This document shows positions 50,033 to 62,666 of a DNA stretch of 64,000 nt, in pieces. Position 1 is the stretch's first letter. Each line of letters starts with the position of its first letter. Location: positions 1,798,001-1,862,000 of the forward strand of contig NW_027192650.1 of assembly GCF_949987515.2 (NCBI RefSeq), written 5' to 3'. The notes under the pieces are model-generated. The model was not told the DNA's origin. It did not search any database and worked only from the letters and a program-made list of their open reading frames with translations. A program made the position numbers and the translations under genes. This DNA is from Delphinus delphis. Taxonomy: Eukaryota > Chordata > Mammalia > Artiodactyla > Delphinidae.

Positions 50033-51611
50033 ATGCATGTGGAACCCAAGTATGATCAAGCATGTGAACGGGAGACGTGTTCAAATATGTCTCAGTTTTC
50101 CTCCCCTGGTACTCGGGTGCAACATTCCAGACGCTTTACTAACACTCTCCCGACTTGGACAGTCAGTCCCTTTAACCTCCTATTTGGCCCAGTTTGCAAT
50201 TTCTGCGGAAGATGAACAGGAATAGCGAGAACCAATGAGAGACTAGCTGGAGGTGTCTGGACGGGCAAATTTAACTCTCATTTCCCACCAGGAAGAGGAA
50301 ATAACCGAAGGCTCAGCGTGCCGTGCCGGAACCAGATTAGGGCCTGAAGCCATCCTGCGGTGTTGCGGCCAGCTCAAAAGAAAGCGAGTTGAAGAAAGGA
50401 GCTCAGGGGCACTGTAATTCTCAAACCTGCAGAGTTATAAATGACAGCTATCGTCCAAAAATCGACTGAAGTAAGGCTACCAAGAGGACTTGAAAGCGGG
50501 GCAGAATTGCAGGAAACCGATTTCAGGAGGTAGACTGGAATTGCATTGAAAGCATACGAAAAGAGGCAGAACGTCCACAATGATGCACTTGGCCAAAAAG
50601 GGCGTATGCGTTTTTTCCTGAATATATTCAGGAAAAAACGCATACGCCCTTTTTGGCCAAGCAAGCAAGCTTGCAAAGGAAATCTGCACTACAATGAAGT
50701 CTCACTTCCCCCCGGTCAAAAGGGCCATCTGAAAACAGTGTAAAATCCAGAAAGGCAGGACAGGCCATGGAGAACTGGGAGCCTTGTTATGCTGATGGGC
50801 GGGATGTAAATTGCCAACAACCACTCGGGAGAAGTGTATGCTGTTTCCTGAAACATCTAAAAAACAAAGCAACAGAACCTAGGGCACTTCCACTTATGGT
50901 CCTATAGCTTAGGGAAATTAAAATCAAAAAGACACAGCCACCCCAAAGTTTGGAACGGCTCTGTTTACAAGAACCTCGTTTACAGTACAAGTTCAACATC
51001 GCAGAAAGTGAAAAATGGATAAAGAAGTTGTGGTATTTACTTACAAAGCAATATGACTCAGCAATGAAATCTATGTCATCAGGCCCTTAGCATCACAATG
51101 AGTGGATTCAGGTATGATGATTCTAACTGAAATAAGTCACACAGAAAAAGAAACATCATAAGATATCAGTAATACACGGAATGTAAACTTGGCTACACAG
51201 GAACTGAATTACAGAACAGAACAGGGTCTCAAATTTAGAATACCAACTTATGCTTGCTTAAGGGTAAAGGTTAGTTGGGGTGCAGCATAAAATCAGAGAT
51301 TGAAATGAGCACAGATAAAGTTCCTTAAGTCAAATATGGAATAGACAAGAGCTACTCCTTGCTCAACGAAATGGACTCAACACCGCATATTAAACGCCTA
51401 AGAATGTACCTGACTAGTAAGTATCGTAAAACCTATGGATTGCTATGTCTCCAAAAGAGAATCAAGCATGTGTACAGGGGCATAAACGCAGCAGTGATAG
51501 GATTGGAGAGGTTCGGTGAGCAAATGAAGACCCTTTGAAGTCATATTGCATGGTACCCATTCCACGGGTCTCAACTCTCCAGGTTTAAGGTATTCTTCCT
51601 TCAGCTAAAAC
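50033..51611. repeat. Satellite unit 32, type A with foreign left end, 1,579 bp
   Basis: The first 160 bp differ strongly from units 16 and 23 (ATCAAGCATG, CCCGACTTGGACAG, CTCCTATTTGG). It matches unit 23 from 50,307 on. C to G at 50,661 lengthens the perfect palindrome to 74 bp (50,588-50,661). Confidence 0.95.
50588..50661. repeat. 74-bp perfect palindrome (extended form, unit 32)
   Basis: G replaces C at 50,661 just outside the usual right arm end and pairs with C at 50,588, adding one base pair to each end of the symmetry. It is the only unit with GGCCAAGC at this place. Confidence 0.95.
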
Positions 51612-53189
51612 ATGCATGTGGAACCCAAGTATGATCAACCATGTGAACGGGAGACGTGTTCAAATATGTCTCAGTTTTCCTCCCCTGGTACTCGGGTGCA
51701 ACATTCCAGACGCTTTACTAACACTCTCCCCACTTGGAGAGTCAGCGCCTTTAACCTCCTGTTTGGCCCACTTTGAAATTTCTGCGGAAGATGAACAGGA
51801 ATAGCGAGAACCAATGAGAGGTTAGCTGGAGGTGTCTGGACGGGCAAATTTAACTCTCATTTCCCACCAGGAAGAGGAAATAACCAAAGGCTCAGTGTGC
51901 GTACCGGAACCAGATTAGGGCCTGAAGCCATCCTGCGGTGTTGCGGCCAGCTCAAAAGAAAGCGAGTTGAAGAAAGGAGCTCAGGGGCACTGTAATTCAC
52001 AAACCTGCAGAGTTATAAATGACAGCTATCGTCCAAAAATAGACTGAAGTAAGGCTGCCAAGAGGATTTGAAAGCGGGGCAGAATTGCAGGAAACCGATT
52101 TCAGGAGGTAGACTGGAATTGCATTGAAAGCATAGGAAAAGAGCCAGAACGTCCACAATGATGCACTTGGCCAAAAAGGGCGTATGCGTTTTTTCCTGAA
52201 TATATTCAGGAAAAAACGCATACGCCCTTTTTGGCCAACCAAGCAAGCTTGCAAAGGAAATCTGCACTACAATGAAGTCTCACTTCCCCACGGTCAAAAG
52301 GGCCATCTGAAAAAAGTGTAAAATCCAGAAAGGCAGGACAGGCCATGGAGAACTGGGAGCCTTGTTATGCTGATGGGCGGGATGTAAATTGCCAACAACC
52401 ACTCGGGAGAAGTGTATGGTGTTTCCTGAAACATCTAAAAAACAAAGCAACAGAACCTAGGGCACTTCCACTTATGGTTCTATAGCTTAGGGAAATTAAA
52501 ATCAAAAAGACACAGCCACCCCAAAGTTTGGAACGGCTCTGTTTACAAGAACCTCGTTTACAGTACAAGTTCAACATCGCAGAAAGTGAAAAATGGATAA
52601 AGAAGTTGTGGTATTCACTTACAAAGCAATATCACTCAGCAATGAAATCTATGTCATCAGGCCCTTAGCAGCACAATGAGTGGATTCAGGTATGATGATT
52701 CTAACTGAAATAAGTCACACAGAAAAAGAAACATCATAAGATATCAGTAATACACGGAATGTAAACTTGGCTACACAGGAACTGAATTACAGAACAGAAC
52801 AGGGTCTCAAATTTAGAAAAACAACTTATGCTTGCTTAAGGGTAAAGGTGAGTTGGGGTGCTGCATAAAACCAGAGATTGAAATGAGCACAGCTAAAGTT
52901 CCTTAAGCCAAATATGGAATAGACTAGAGCTACTCCTTGCTCAACGAAATGGACTCAACTCCGCATATTAAACGCCTAAGAATGTACCTGACTTGTAAGC
53001 ATCTTAAAACCTATGGATAGCTATGTCTCCAAAAGAGAATCAAGCATGTGTACAGGGGCATAAACGCAGCAGTGATAGGATTGGAGAGGTTCGGTGAGCA
53101 AATGAAGACCCTTTGAAGTCATATTGCATGGTACCCATTCCACGGGTTTCAACTACCCAGGTTTAAGGTATTCTTCCTTCAGCTAAAAC
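51612..53189. repeat. Satellite unit 33, type B, 1,578 bp
   Basis: Counterpart of unit 24 with seven differences. Three cluster at the palindrome (52,167-52,238): 52,144 G to C, 52,188 A to G (perfect arm restored) and 52,290 C to A. The first two match the E/H-type sequence. Confidence 0.95.
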
Positions 53190-54769
53190 ATGCATGTGGA
53201 ACCTAGAGTATGATCAACCATGTGATCGGGAGACGTGTTCAAATATGTCTCAGTTTTCCTCCCCTGGTACTCGGGTGCAACATTCCAGACGCTTTACTAA
53301 CACTCTCCCCACTTGGAGAGTCAGTCCCTTTAACCTCCTGTTTGGCCCAGTTTGCAATTTCTGCGGAAGATGAACAGGAATAGCGAGAACCAATGAGAGG
53401 CTAGCTGGAGGTGTCTGGACGGGCAAATTTAACTCTCATTTCCCACCAGGAAGAGGAATTAACCAAAGGCTCAGCATGCCGGGCCGGAACCAGATTAGGG
53501 CCTGAAGCCATCCTGCGGTGTTGCGGCCAGGTCACAAGAAAGCGAGTTGAAGAAAGGAGCTCAGGGGCACTGTAATTCTCAAACCTGCAGAGTTATAAAT
53601 GACAGCTATCATCCAAAAATAGACTGAAGTAAGGCTGCCAAGAGGACTTGAAAGCGGGGCAGAATTGCAGGAAACCGATTTCAGGAGGTAGACTGGAATT
53701 GCATTGAAAGCATAGGAAAACAGGCAGAACGTCCACAATGATGCACTTGGCCAAAAAGGGCGTATGCGTTTTTTCCTGAATATATTCAGGAAAAAACGCA
53801 TACGCCCTTTTTGGCCAACCAAGCAAGCTTGCAAAGGAAATCTGCACTACAATGAAGTCTCACTTCCCCCCGGTCAAAAGGGCCATCTGAAAACAGTGTA
53901 AAATCCAGAAAGGCAGGACAGGACATGGAGAACTGGGAGCCTTGTTATGCTGATGGGTGGGATGTAAATTGCCAACAACCACTCGGGAGAAGTGTATGGT
54001 GTTTCCTGAAACATCTAGAAAACAAAGCAACAGAACCTAGGGCACTTCCACTTATGGTCCTATAGCTTAGGGAAATTAAAATCAAAAAGACACAGCCACC
54101 CCAAAGTTTGGAACGGCTCTGTTTACAAGAACCTCGTTTACAGTACAAGTTCAACATCGCAGAGAGTGAAAAATGGATAAAGAAGTTGTGGTATTTACTT
54201 ACAAAGCAATATCACTCAGCAATGAAATCTATGTCATCAGGCCCTTAGCAGCACAATGAGTGGATTCAGGTATGATGATTCTAACTGAAATAAGTCACAC
54301 AGAAAAAGAAACATCATAAGATATCAGTAATACACGGAATGTAAACTTGGCTACACAGGAACTGAATTACAGAACAGAACAGGGTCTCAAATTTAGAAAA
54401 CCAACTTATGCTTGCTTAAGGGTAAAGGTGAGTTGGGGTGCTGCATAAAACCAGAGATTGAAATGAGCACAGATAAAGTTCCTTAAGCCAAATATGGAAT
54501 AGACAAGAGCTACTCCTTGCTCAACGAAATGGACTCAACACCGCATATTAAACGCCTAAGAATGTACCTGACTAGTAAGTATCGTAAAACCTATGGATTG
54601 CTATGTCTCCGAAAGAGAATCAAGCATGTGTACAGGGGCATAAACGCAGCAGTGATAGGATTGGAGAGGTTCGGTGAGCAAATGAAGACCCTTTGAAGTC
54701 ATATTGCATGGTACCCATTCCACGGGTCTCAACTCTCCAGGTTTAAGGTATTCTTCCTTCAGCTAAAAC
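53190..54769. repeat. Satellite unit 34, type C, 1,580 bp
   Basis: Counterpart of unit 25 with four differences, one of them (53,721 G to C) 26 bp left of the palindrome (53,747-53,818). Confidence 0.95.
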
Positions 54770-56348
54770 ATGCATGTGGAACCCAAGTATGATCAACCAT
54801 GTGAACGGGAGACGTGTTCAAATATGTCTCAGTTTTCCTCCCCTGGTACTCGGGTGCAACATTCCAGACGCTTTACTAACACTCTCCCCACTTGGAGAGT
54901 CAGCGTCTTTAACCTCCTGTTTGGCCCAGTTTGCAATTTCTGCGGAAGATGAACAGGAATAGCGAGAACCAATGAGAGGCTAGCTGGAGGTGTCTGGACG
55001 GGCAAATTTAACTCTCATTTCCCACCAGGAAGAGGAAATAACCAAAGGCTCAGCGTGCCGTACCGGAACCAGATTAGGGCCTGAAGCCATCCTGCGGTGT
55101 TGCGGCCAGGTCACAAGAAAGCGAGTTGAAGAAAGGAGCTCAGGGGCACTGTAATTCACAAACCTGCAGAGTTATAAATGACAGCTATCGTCCAAAAATA
55201 GACTGAAGTAAGGCTGCCAAGAGGACTTGAAAGCGGGGCAGAATTGCAGGAAACCGATTTCAGGAGGTAGACTGGAATTGCATTGAAAGCATAGGAAAAG
55301 AGGCAGAACGTCCACAATGATGCACTTGGCCAAAAAGGGCGTATGCGTTTTTTCCTGAATATATTCAGGAAAAAACGCATACGCACTTTTTGGCCAACCA
55401 AGCAAGCTTGCAAAGGAAATCTGCACTACAATGAAGTCTCACTTCCCCCCGGTCAAAAGGGCCATCTGAAAAAAGTGTAAAATCCAGAAAGGCAGGACAG
55501 GCCATGGAGAACTGGGAGCCTTGTTATGCTGATGGGCGGGATGTAAATTGCCAACAGACACTTGGGAGAAGTGTATGGTGTTTCCTGAAACATCTAAAAA
55601 ACAAAGCAACAGAGCATAGGGCACTTCCACTTATGGTCCTATAGCTTAGGGAAATTAAAATCAAAAAGACACAGCCACCCCAAAGTTTGGGACGCCTCCG
55701 TTTACAAGAACCTCGTTTACCGTACAAGTTCAATATCACAGAAAGTGAAAAATGGATAAAGAACTTGTGGTACTTACGTACAATGCAGTATCACTCAGCA
55801 ATGAAATCTATGTCATCAGTCCCGTAGCAGCATAATGAGTGGATTCAGGTACGATGATTCTAACTGAAATAAGTCACACAGAAAAAGAAACATCATAAGA
55901 TATCAGTAATACACGGAATGGAAACTTGGCTACACAGGAACTGAATTACAGAACAGAACAGGGTCTCAAATTTAGAAAACCAACTTATGCTTTCTTAAGG
56001 GTAAAGGTGAGTTGGGGTGCTGCATAAAACCAGAGATTGAAATGAGCACAGATAAAGTTCCTTAAGCCAAATATGGAATAGACAAGAGCTACTCCTTGCT
56101 CAACGAAATGGACTCAACACCGCATATTAAACGCCTAAGATTGTACCTGACTAGTAAGTATCTTAAAACCTATGGATCGCTATGTCTCCGAAAGAGAATC
56201 AAGCATGTGTACAGGGGCATAAACGCAGCAGTGATAGGATTGGAGAGGTTCGGTGAGCAAATGAAGACCCTTTGAAGTCATATTGCATGGTACCCATTCC
56301 ACGGGTTTCAACTACCCAGGTTTAAGGTATTCTTCCTTCAGCTAAAAC
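54770..56348. repeat. Satellite unit 35, type D, 1,579 bp
   Basis: Counterpart of unit 26. Three of five differences lie at 55,385, 55,415 and 55,448, in and just right of the palindrome (55,326-55,397); the first creates the GCACTTTTT arm otherwise seen only in R units. The D-type substitution cluster is at 55,699-55,863. Confidence 0.95.
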
Positions 56349-57928
56349 ATGCATGTGGAACCTAGAGTATGATCAACCATGTGATCGGGAGACGTGTTCA
56401 AATATGTTTCAGTTTTCCTCCCCTGGTACTCGGGTGCAACATTCCAGACGCTTTACTAACACTCTCCCCACTTGGAGAGTCAGTCCCTTTAACCTCCTGT
56501 TTGGCCCAGTTTGCAATTTCTGCGGAAGATGAACAGGAATAGCGAGAACCAATGAGAGGCTAGCTGGAGGTGTCTGGACGGGCAAATTTAACTCTCATTT
56601 CCCACCAGGAAGAGGAAATAACCAAAGGCTCAGCGTGCCGTACCGGAACCAGATTAGGGCCTGAAGCCATCCTGTGGTGTTGCGGCCAGCTCAAAAGAAA
56701 GCGAGTTGAAGAAAGGAGCTCAGGGGCACTGTAATTCACAAACCTGCAGAGTTATAAATGACAGCTATCGTCCAAAAATAGACTGAAGTAAGGCTGCCAA
56801 GAGGACTTGAAAGCGGGGCAGAATTGCAGGAAACCGATTTCAGGAGGTAGACTGGAATTGCATTGAAAGCATACGAAAAGAGGCAGAACGTCCACAATGA
56901 TGCACTTGGCCAAAAAGGGCATATGCGTTTTTTCCTGAATATATTCAGGAAAAAACGCATACGCCCTTTTTGGCCAACCAAGCAAACTTGCAAAGGAAAT
57001 CTGCACTACAATGAAGTCTCACTTCCCCCCGGTCAAAAGGGCCATCTGAAAAAAGTGTAAAATCCAGAAAGGCAGGACAGGCCATGGAGAACTGGGAGCC
57101 TTGTTATGCTGATGGGCGGGATGTAAATTGCCAACAACCACTCGGGAGAAGTGTATGGTGTTTCCTGAAACATCTAAAAAACAAAGCAACAGAACCTAGG
57201 GCACTTCCACTTATGGTCCTATAGCTTAGGGAAATTAAAATCAAAAAGACACAGCCACCCCAAAGTTTGGAATGGCTCTGTTTACAAGAACCTCGTTTAC
57301 AGTACAAGTTCAACATCGCAGAAAGTGAAAAATGGATAAAGAAGTTGTGGTATTTACTTACAAAGCAATATCACTCAGCAATGAAATCTGTGTCATCAGG
57401 CCCTTAGCAGCACAATGAGTGGATTCAGGTATGATGATTCTAACTGAAATAAGTCACACAGAAAAAGAAACATCATAAGATATCAGTAATACACGGAATG
57501 TAAACTTGGCTACATAGGAACTGAATTACAGAACAGAACAGGGTCTCAAATTTAGAAAACCAACTTATTCTTGCTTAAGGGTAAAGGTGAGTTGGGGTGC
57601 TGCATAAAACCAGAGATTGAAATGAGCACAAATAAAGTTCCTTAAGCCAAATATGGAAGAGACAAGAGCTACTCCTTGCTCAACGAAATGGACTCAACAC
57701 CCCATATTAAACGCCTAAGAATGTGCCTGACTAGTAAGTATCTTAAAACCTATGGATTGCTATGACTCCAAAAGAGAATCAAGCATGTGTACAGGGGCAT
57801 AAACGCAGCAGTGATAGGATTGGAGAGGTTCGGTGAGCAAATGAAGACCCTTTGAAGTCATATTGCATGGTACCCATTCCACGGGTTTCAACTACCCAGG
57901 TTTAAGGTATTCTTCCTTCAGCTAAAAC
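56349..57928. repeat. Satellite unit 36, type E, 1,580 bp
   Basis: Counterpart of unit 27. The only two differences I found (56,874 G to C and 56,883 C to G) lie 23-32 bp left of the palindrome (56,906-56,977) and both match the A/T-type sequence, as a short conversion tract would. Confidence 0.95.
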
Positions 57929-59506
57929 ATGCATGTGGAACCTAGAGTATGATCAACGATGTGATCGGGAGACGTGTTCAAATATGTCTCAGTTTTCCTC
58001 CCCTGGTACTCGGGTGCAACATTCCAGACGCTTTACTAACACTCTCCCCTCTTGGAGAGTCAGTCCCTTTAACCTCCTGTTTGGCCCAGTTTGCAATTTC
58101 TGCGGAAGATGAACAGGAATAGCGAGAACCAATGAGAGGCTAGCTGGAGGTGTCTGGACGGGCAAATTTAACTCTCATTTCCCACGAGGAAGAGGAAATA
58201 ACCAAAGGCTCAGCGTGCCGTCCCGGAACCAGATTAGGGCCTGAAGCCATCCTGCGGTGTTGCGGCCAGGTCACAAGAAAGCAAGTTGAAGAAAGGAGCT
58301 CAGGGGCACTGTAATTCACAAACCTGCAGAGTTATAAATGACAGCTATCATCCAAAAATAGACTGAAGTAAGGCTGCCAAGAGGACTTGAAAGCGGGGCA
58401 GAATTGCAGGAAACCGATTTCAGGAGGTAGACTGGAATTGCATTGAAAGCATAGGAAAAGAGGCAGAACGTCCACAATGATGCACTTGGCCAAAAAGGGC
58501 GTATGCGTTTTTTCCTGAATATATTCAGGAAAAAACGCATACGCCCTTTTTGGCCAACCAAGCAAACTTGCAAAGGAAATCTGCACTACAATGAAGTCTC
58601 ACTTCCCCCCGGTCAAAAGGGCCATCTGAAAAAAGTGTAAAATCCAGAAAGGCAACAGGCCATTGAGAACTGGGAGCCTTGTTATGCTGATGGGCGGGAT
58701 GTAAATTGCCAACAGACACTTGGGAGAACTGTATGGTGTTTCCTGAAACATCTAAAAAACAAAGCAACAGAGCCTAGGGCACTTCCACTTATGGTCCTAT
58801 AGCTTAGGGAAATTAAATTCAAAAAGACACAGCCACCCCAAAGTTTGGAATGGCTCTGTTTACAAGAACCTCGTTTACAGTACAAGTTCAACATCGCAGA
58901 AAGTGAAAAATGGATAAAGAAGTTGTGGTATTCACTTACAAAGCAACATCACTCAGCAATGAAATCTATGTCATCAGGCCCTTAGCAGCACAATGAGTGG
59001 ATTCAGGTATGATGATTCTAACTGAAATAAGTCACACAGAAAAAGAAACATCATAAGATATCAGTACTACACGGAATGGAAACTTGGCTACACAGGAACT
59101 GAATTACAGAACAGAACAGGGTCTCAAATTTAGAAAACCAACTTATGCTTGCTTAAGGGGAAAGGTGAGTTGGGGTGCTGCATAAAACCAGTGATTGAAA
59201 TGAGCACAGATAAAGTTCCTTAAGCCAAATATGGAATAGACAAGAGCTACTCCTTGCTCAACGAAATGGACTCAACACCGCATATTAAACGCCTAAGAAT
59301 GTACCTGACTTGTAAGTATCTTAAAACCTATGGATTGCTATGTCTCCGAAAGAGAATCAAGCATGTGTACAGGGGCATAAACGCAGCAGTGATAGGATTG
59401 GAGAGGTTCGGTGAGCAAATGAAGACCCTTTGAAGTCATATTGCATGGTACCCATTCCACGGGTTTCAACTACCCAGGTTTAAGGTATTCTTCCTTCAGC
59501 TAAAAC
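57929..59506. repeat. Satellite unit 37, type F, 1,578 bp
   Basis: Counterpart of unit 28 with four scattered differences (near 58,050, 58,729, 59,045 and 59,192). Palindrome 58,486-58,557 is perfect. Confidence 0.95.
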
Positions 59507-61086
59507 ATGCATGTGGAACCTAGAGTATGATCAACCATGTGATCGGGAGACGTGTTCAAATATGTCTCAGTTTTCCTCCCCTGGTACTCGGGTGCAACAT
59601 TCCAGACGCTTTACTAACACTCTCCCCACTTGGAGAATCAGTCCCTTTAACCTCCTGTTTGGCCCACTTTGCAATTTCTGCGGAAGATGAACAGGAATAG
59701 TGAGAACCAATGAGAGGCTAGCTGGAGGTGTCTGGACGGGCAAATTTAACTCTCATTTCCCACCAGGAAGAGGAATTAACCAAAGGCTCAGCATGCCGGG
59801 CCGGAACCAGATTAGGGCCTGAAGCCATCCTGCGGTGTTGCGGCCAGGTCACAAGAAAGCGAGTTGAAGAAAGGAGCTCAGGGGCACTGTAATTCACAAA
59901 CCTGCAGAGTTATAAATGACAGCTATCGTCCAAAAATAGACTGAAGTAAGGCTGCCAAGAGGACTTGAAAGCGGGGCAGAATTGCAGGAAACCGATTTCA
60001 GGAGGTAGACTGGAATTGCATTGAAAGCATAGGAAAAGAGGCAGAACGTCCACAATGATGCACTTGGCCAAAAAGGGCGTATGCGTTTTTTCCTGAATAT
60101 ATTCAGGAAAAAACGCATACGCCCTTTTTGGCCAACCAAGCAAGCTTGCAAAGGAAATCTGCACTACAATGAAGTCTCACTTCCCCCCGGTCAAAAGGGC
60201 CATCTGAAAAAAGTGTAAAATCCAGAAAGGCAGGACAGGCCATGGAGAACAGGGAGCCTTGTTATGCTGATGGGCGGGATGTAAATTGCCAACAACCACT
60301 CGGGAGAAGTGTATGGTGTTTCCTGAAACATCTAAAAAACAAAGCAACAGAACCTAGGGCACTTCCACTTATGGTCCTATAGCTTAGGGAAATTAAAATC
60401 AAAAAGACACAGCCACCCCAAAGTTTGGAATGGCTCTGTTTACAAGAACCTCGTTTACAGTACAAGTTCAACATCGCAGAAAGTGAAAAATGGATAAAGA
60501 AGTTGTGGTATTTACTTACAAAGCAATATCACTCAGCAATGAAATCTGTGTCATCAGGCCCTTAGCAGCACAATGAGTGGATTCAGGTATGATGATTCTA
60601 ACTGAAGTAAGTCACACAGAAAAAGAAACATCATAAGATATCAGTAATACACGGAATGTAAACTTGGCTACACAGGAACTGAATTACAGAACAGAACAGG
60701 GTCTCAAATTTAGAAAACCAACTTATGCTTGCTTAAGGGTAAAGGTGAGTTGGGGTGCTGCATAAAACCAGAGATTGAAATGAGCACAGATAAAGTTCCT
60801 TAAGTCAAATATGGAATAGACAAGAGCTACTCCTTGCTCAACGAAATGGACTCAACACCGCATATTAAACGCCTAAGAATGTACCTGACTAGTAAGTATC
60901 GTAAAACCTATGGATTGCTATGTCTCCGAAAGAGAATCAAGCATGTGTACAGGGGCATAAACGCAGCAGTGATAGGATTGGAGAGGTTCGGTGAGCAAAT
61001 GAAGACCCTTTGAAGTCATATTGCATGGTACCCATTCCACGGGTTTCAACTACCCAGGTTTAAGGTATTCTTCCTTCAGCTAAAAC
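59507..61086. repeat. Satellite unit 38, type G, 1,580 bp
   Basis: Counterpart of unit 29, with a perfect palindrome at 60,064-60,135 (C at 60,120 where unit 29 has T) and GGAATGGCTC near 60,427. Confidence 0.95.
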
Positions 61087-62666
61087 ATGCATGTGGAACC
61101 TAGAGTATGATCAACCATGTGATCGGGAGACGTGTTCAAATATGTTTCAGTTTTCCTCCCCTGGTACTCGGGTGCAACATTCCAGACGCTTTACTAACAC
61201 TCTCCCCACTTGGAGAGTCAGTCCCTTTAACCTCCTGTTTGGCCCAGTTTGCAATTTCTGCGGAAGATGAACAGGAATAGCGAGAACCAATGAGAGGCTA
61301 GCTGGAGGTGTCTGGACGGGCAAATTTAACTCTCATTTTCCACCAGGAAGAGGAATTAACCAAAGGCTCAGCATGCCGTGCCGGAACCAGATTAGGGCCT
61401 GAAGCCATCCTGCGGTGTTGCGGCCAGGTCACAAGAAAGCGAGTTGAAGAAAGGAGCTCAGGGGCACTGTAATTCACAAACCTGCAGAGTTATAAATGAC
61501 AGCTATCGTCCAAAAATAGACTGAAGTAAGGCTGCCAAGAGGACTTGAAAGCGGGGCAGAATTGCAGGAAACCGATTTCAGGAGGTAGACTGGAATTGCA
61601 TTGAAAGCATAGGAAAAGAGCCAGAACGTCCACAATGATGCACTTGGCCAAAAAGGGCGTATGCGTTTTTTCCTGAATATATTCAGGAAAAAACGCATAC
61701 GCCCTTTTTGGCCAACCAAGCAAGCTTGCAAAGGAAATCTGCACTACAATGAAGTCTCACTTCCCCCCGGTCAAAAGGGCCATCTGAAAAAAGTGTAAAA
61801 TCCAGAAAGGCAGGACAGGCCATGGAGAACTGGGAGCCTTGTTATGCTGATGGGCGGGATGTAAATTGCCAACAGACAGTCGGGAGAAGTGTATGGTGTT
61901 TCCTGAAACATCTAAAAAACAAAGCAACAGAGCCTAGGGCACTTCCAATTATGGTCCTATAGCTTAGGGAAATTAAAATCAAAAAGACACAGCCACCCCA
62001 AAGTTTGGAACGGCTCTGTTTACAAGAACCTCGTTTACAGTACAAGTTCAACATCGCAGAAAGTGAAAAATGGATAAAGAAGTTGTGGTATTCACTTACA
62101 AAGCAACATCACTCAGCAATGAAATCTATGTCATCAGGCCCTTAGCAGCACAATGAGTGGATTCAGGTATGATGATTCTAACTGAAATAAGTCACACAGA
62201 AAAAGAAACATCATAAGATATCACTAATACACGGAATGTAAACTTGGCTACACAGGAACTGCATTCCAAAACAGAACAGGGTCTCAAATTTAGAAAACCA
62301 ACTTATGCTTGCTTAAGGGGAAAGGTGAGTTGGGGTGCTGCATAAAACCAGAGATTGAAATGAGCACAGATAAAGTTCCTTAAGCCAAATATGGAAGAGA
62401 CAAGAGCTACTCCTTGCTCAACGAAATGGACTCAACACCGCATATTAAACGCCTAACAATGTACCTGACTAGTAAGTATCTTAAAACCTATGGATTGCTA
62501 TGTCTCCAAAAGAGAATCAAGCATGTGTTCAGGGGTATAAACGCAGCAGTGATAGGATTGGAGAGGTTCGGTGAGCAAATGAAGACCCTTTGAAGTCATA
62601 TTGCATGGTACCAATTACACGGGTCTTAACTCTCCAGGTTTAAGGTATTCTTCCTTCAGCTAAAAC
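61087..62666. repeat. Satellite unit 39, type H, 1,580 bp
   Basis: Counterpart of unit 30, but with the complete second anchor haplotype (CAGTCCC) plus private CAGACAGTCGG and CTTCCAATTATGG. Palindrome 61,644-61,715. Confidence 0.95.
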
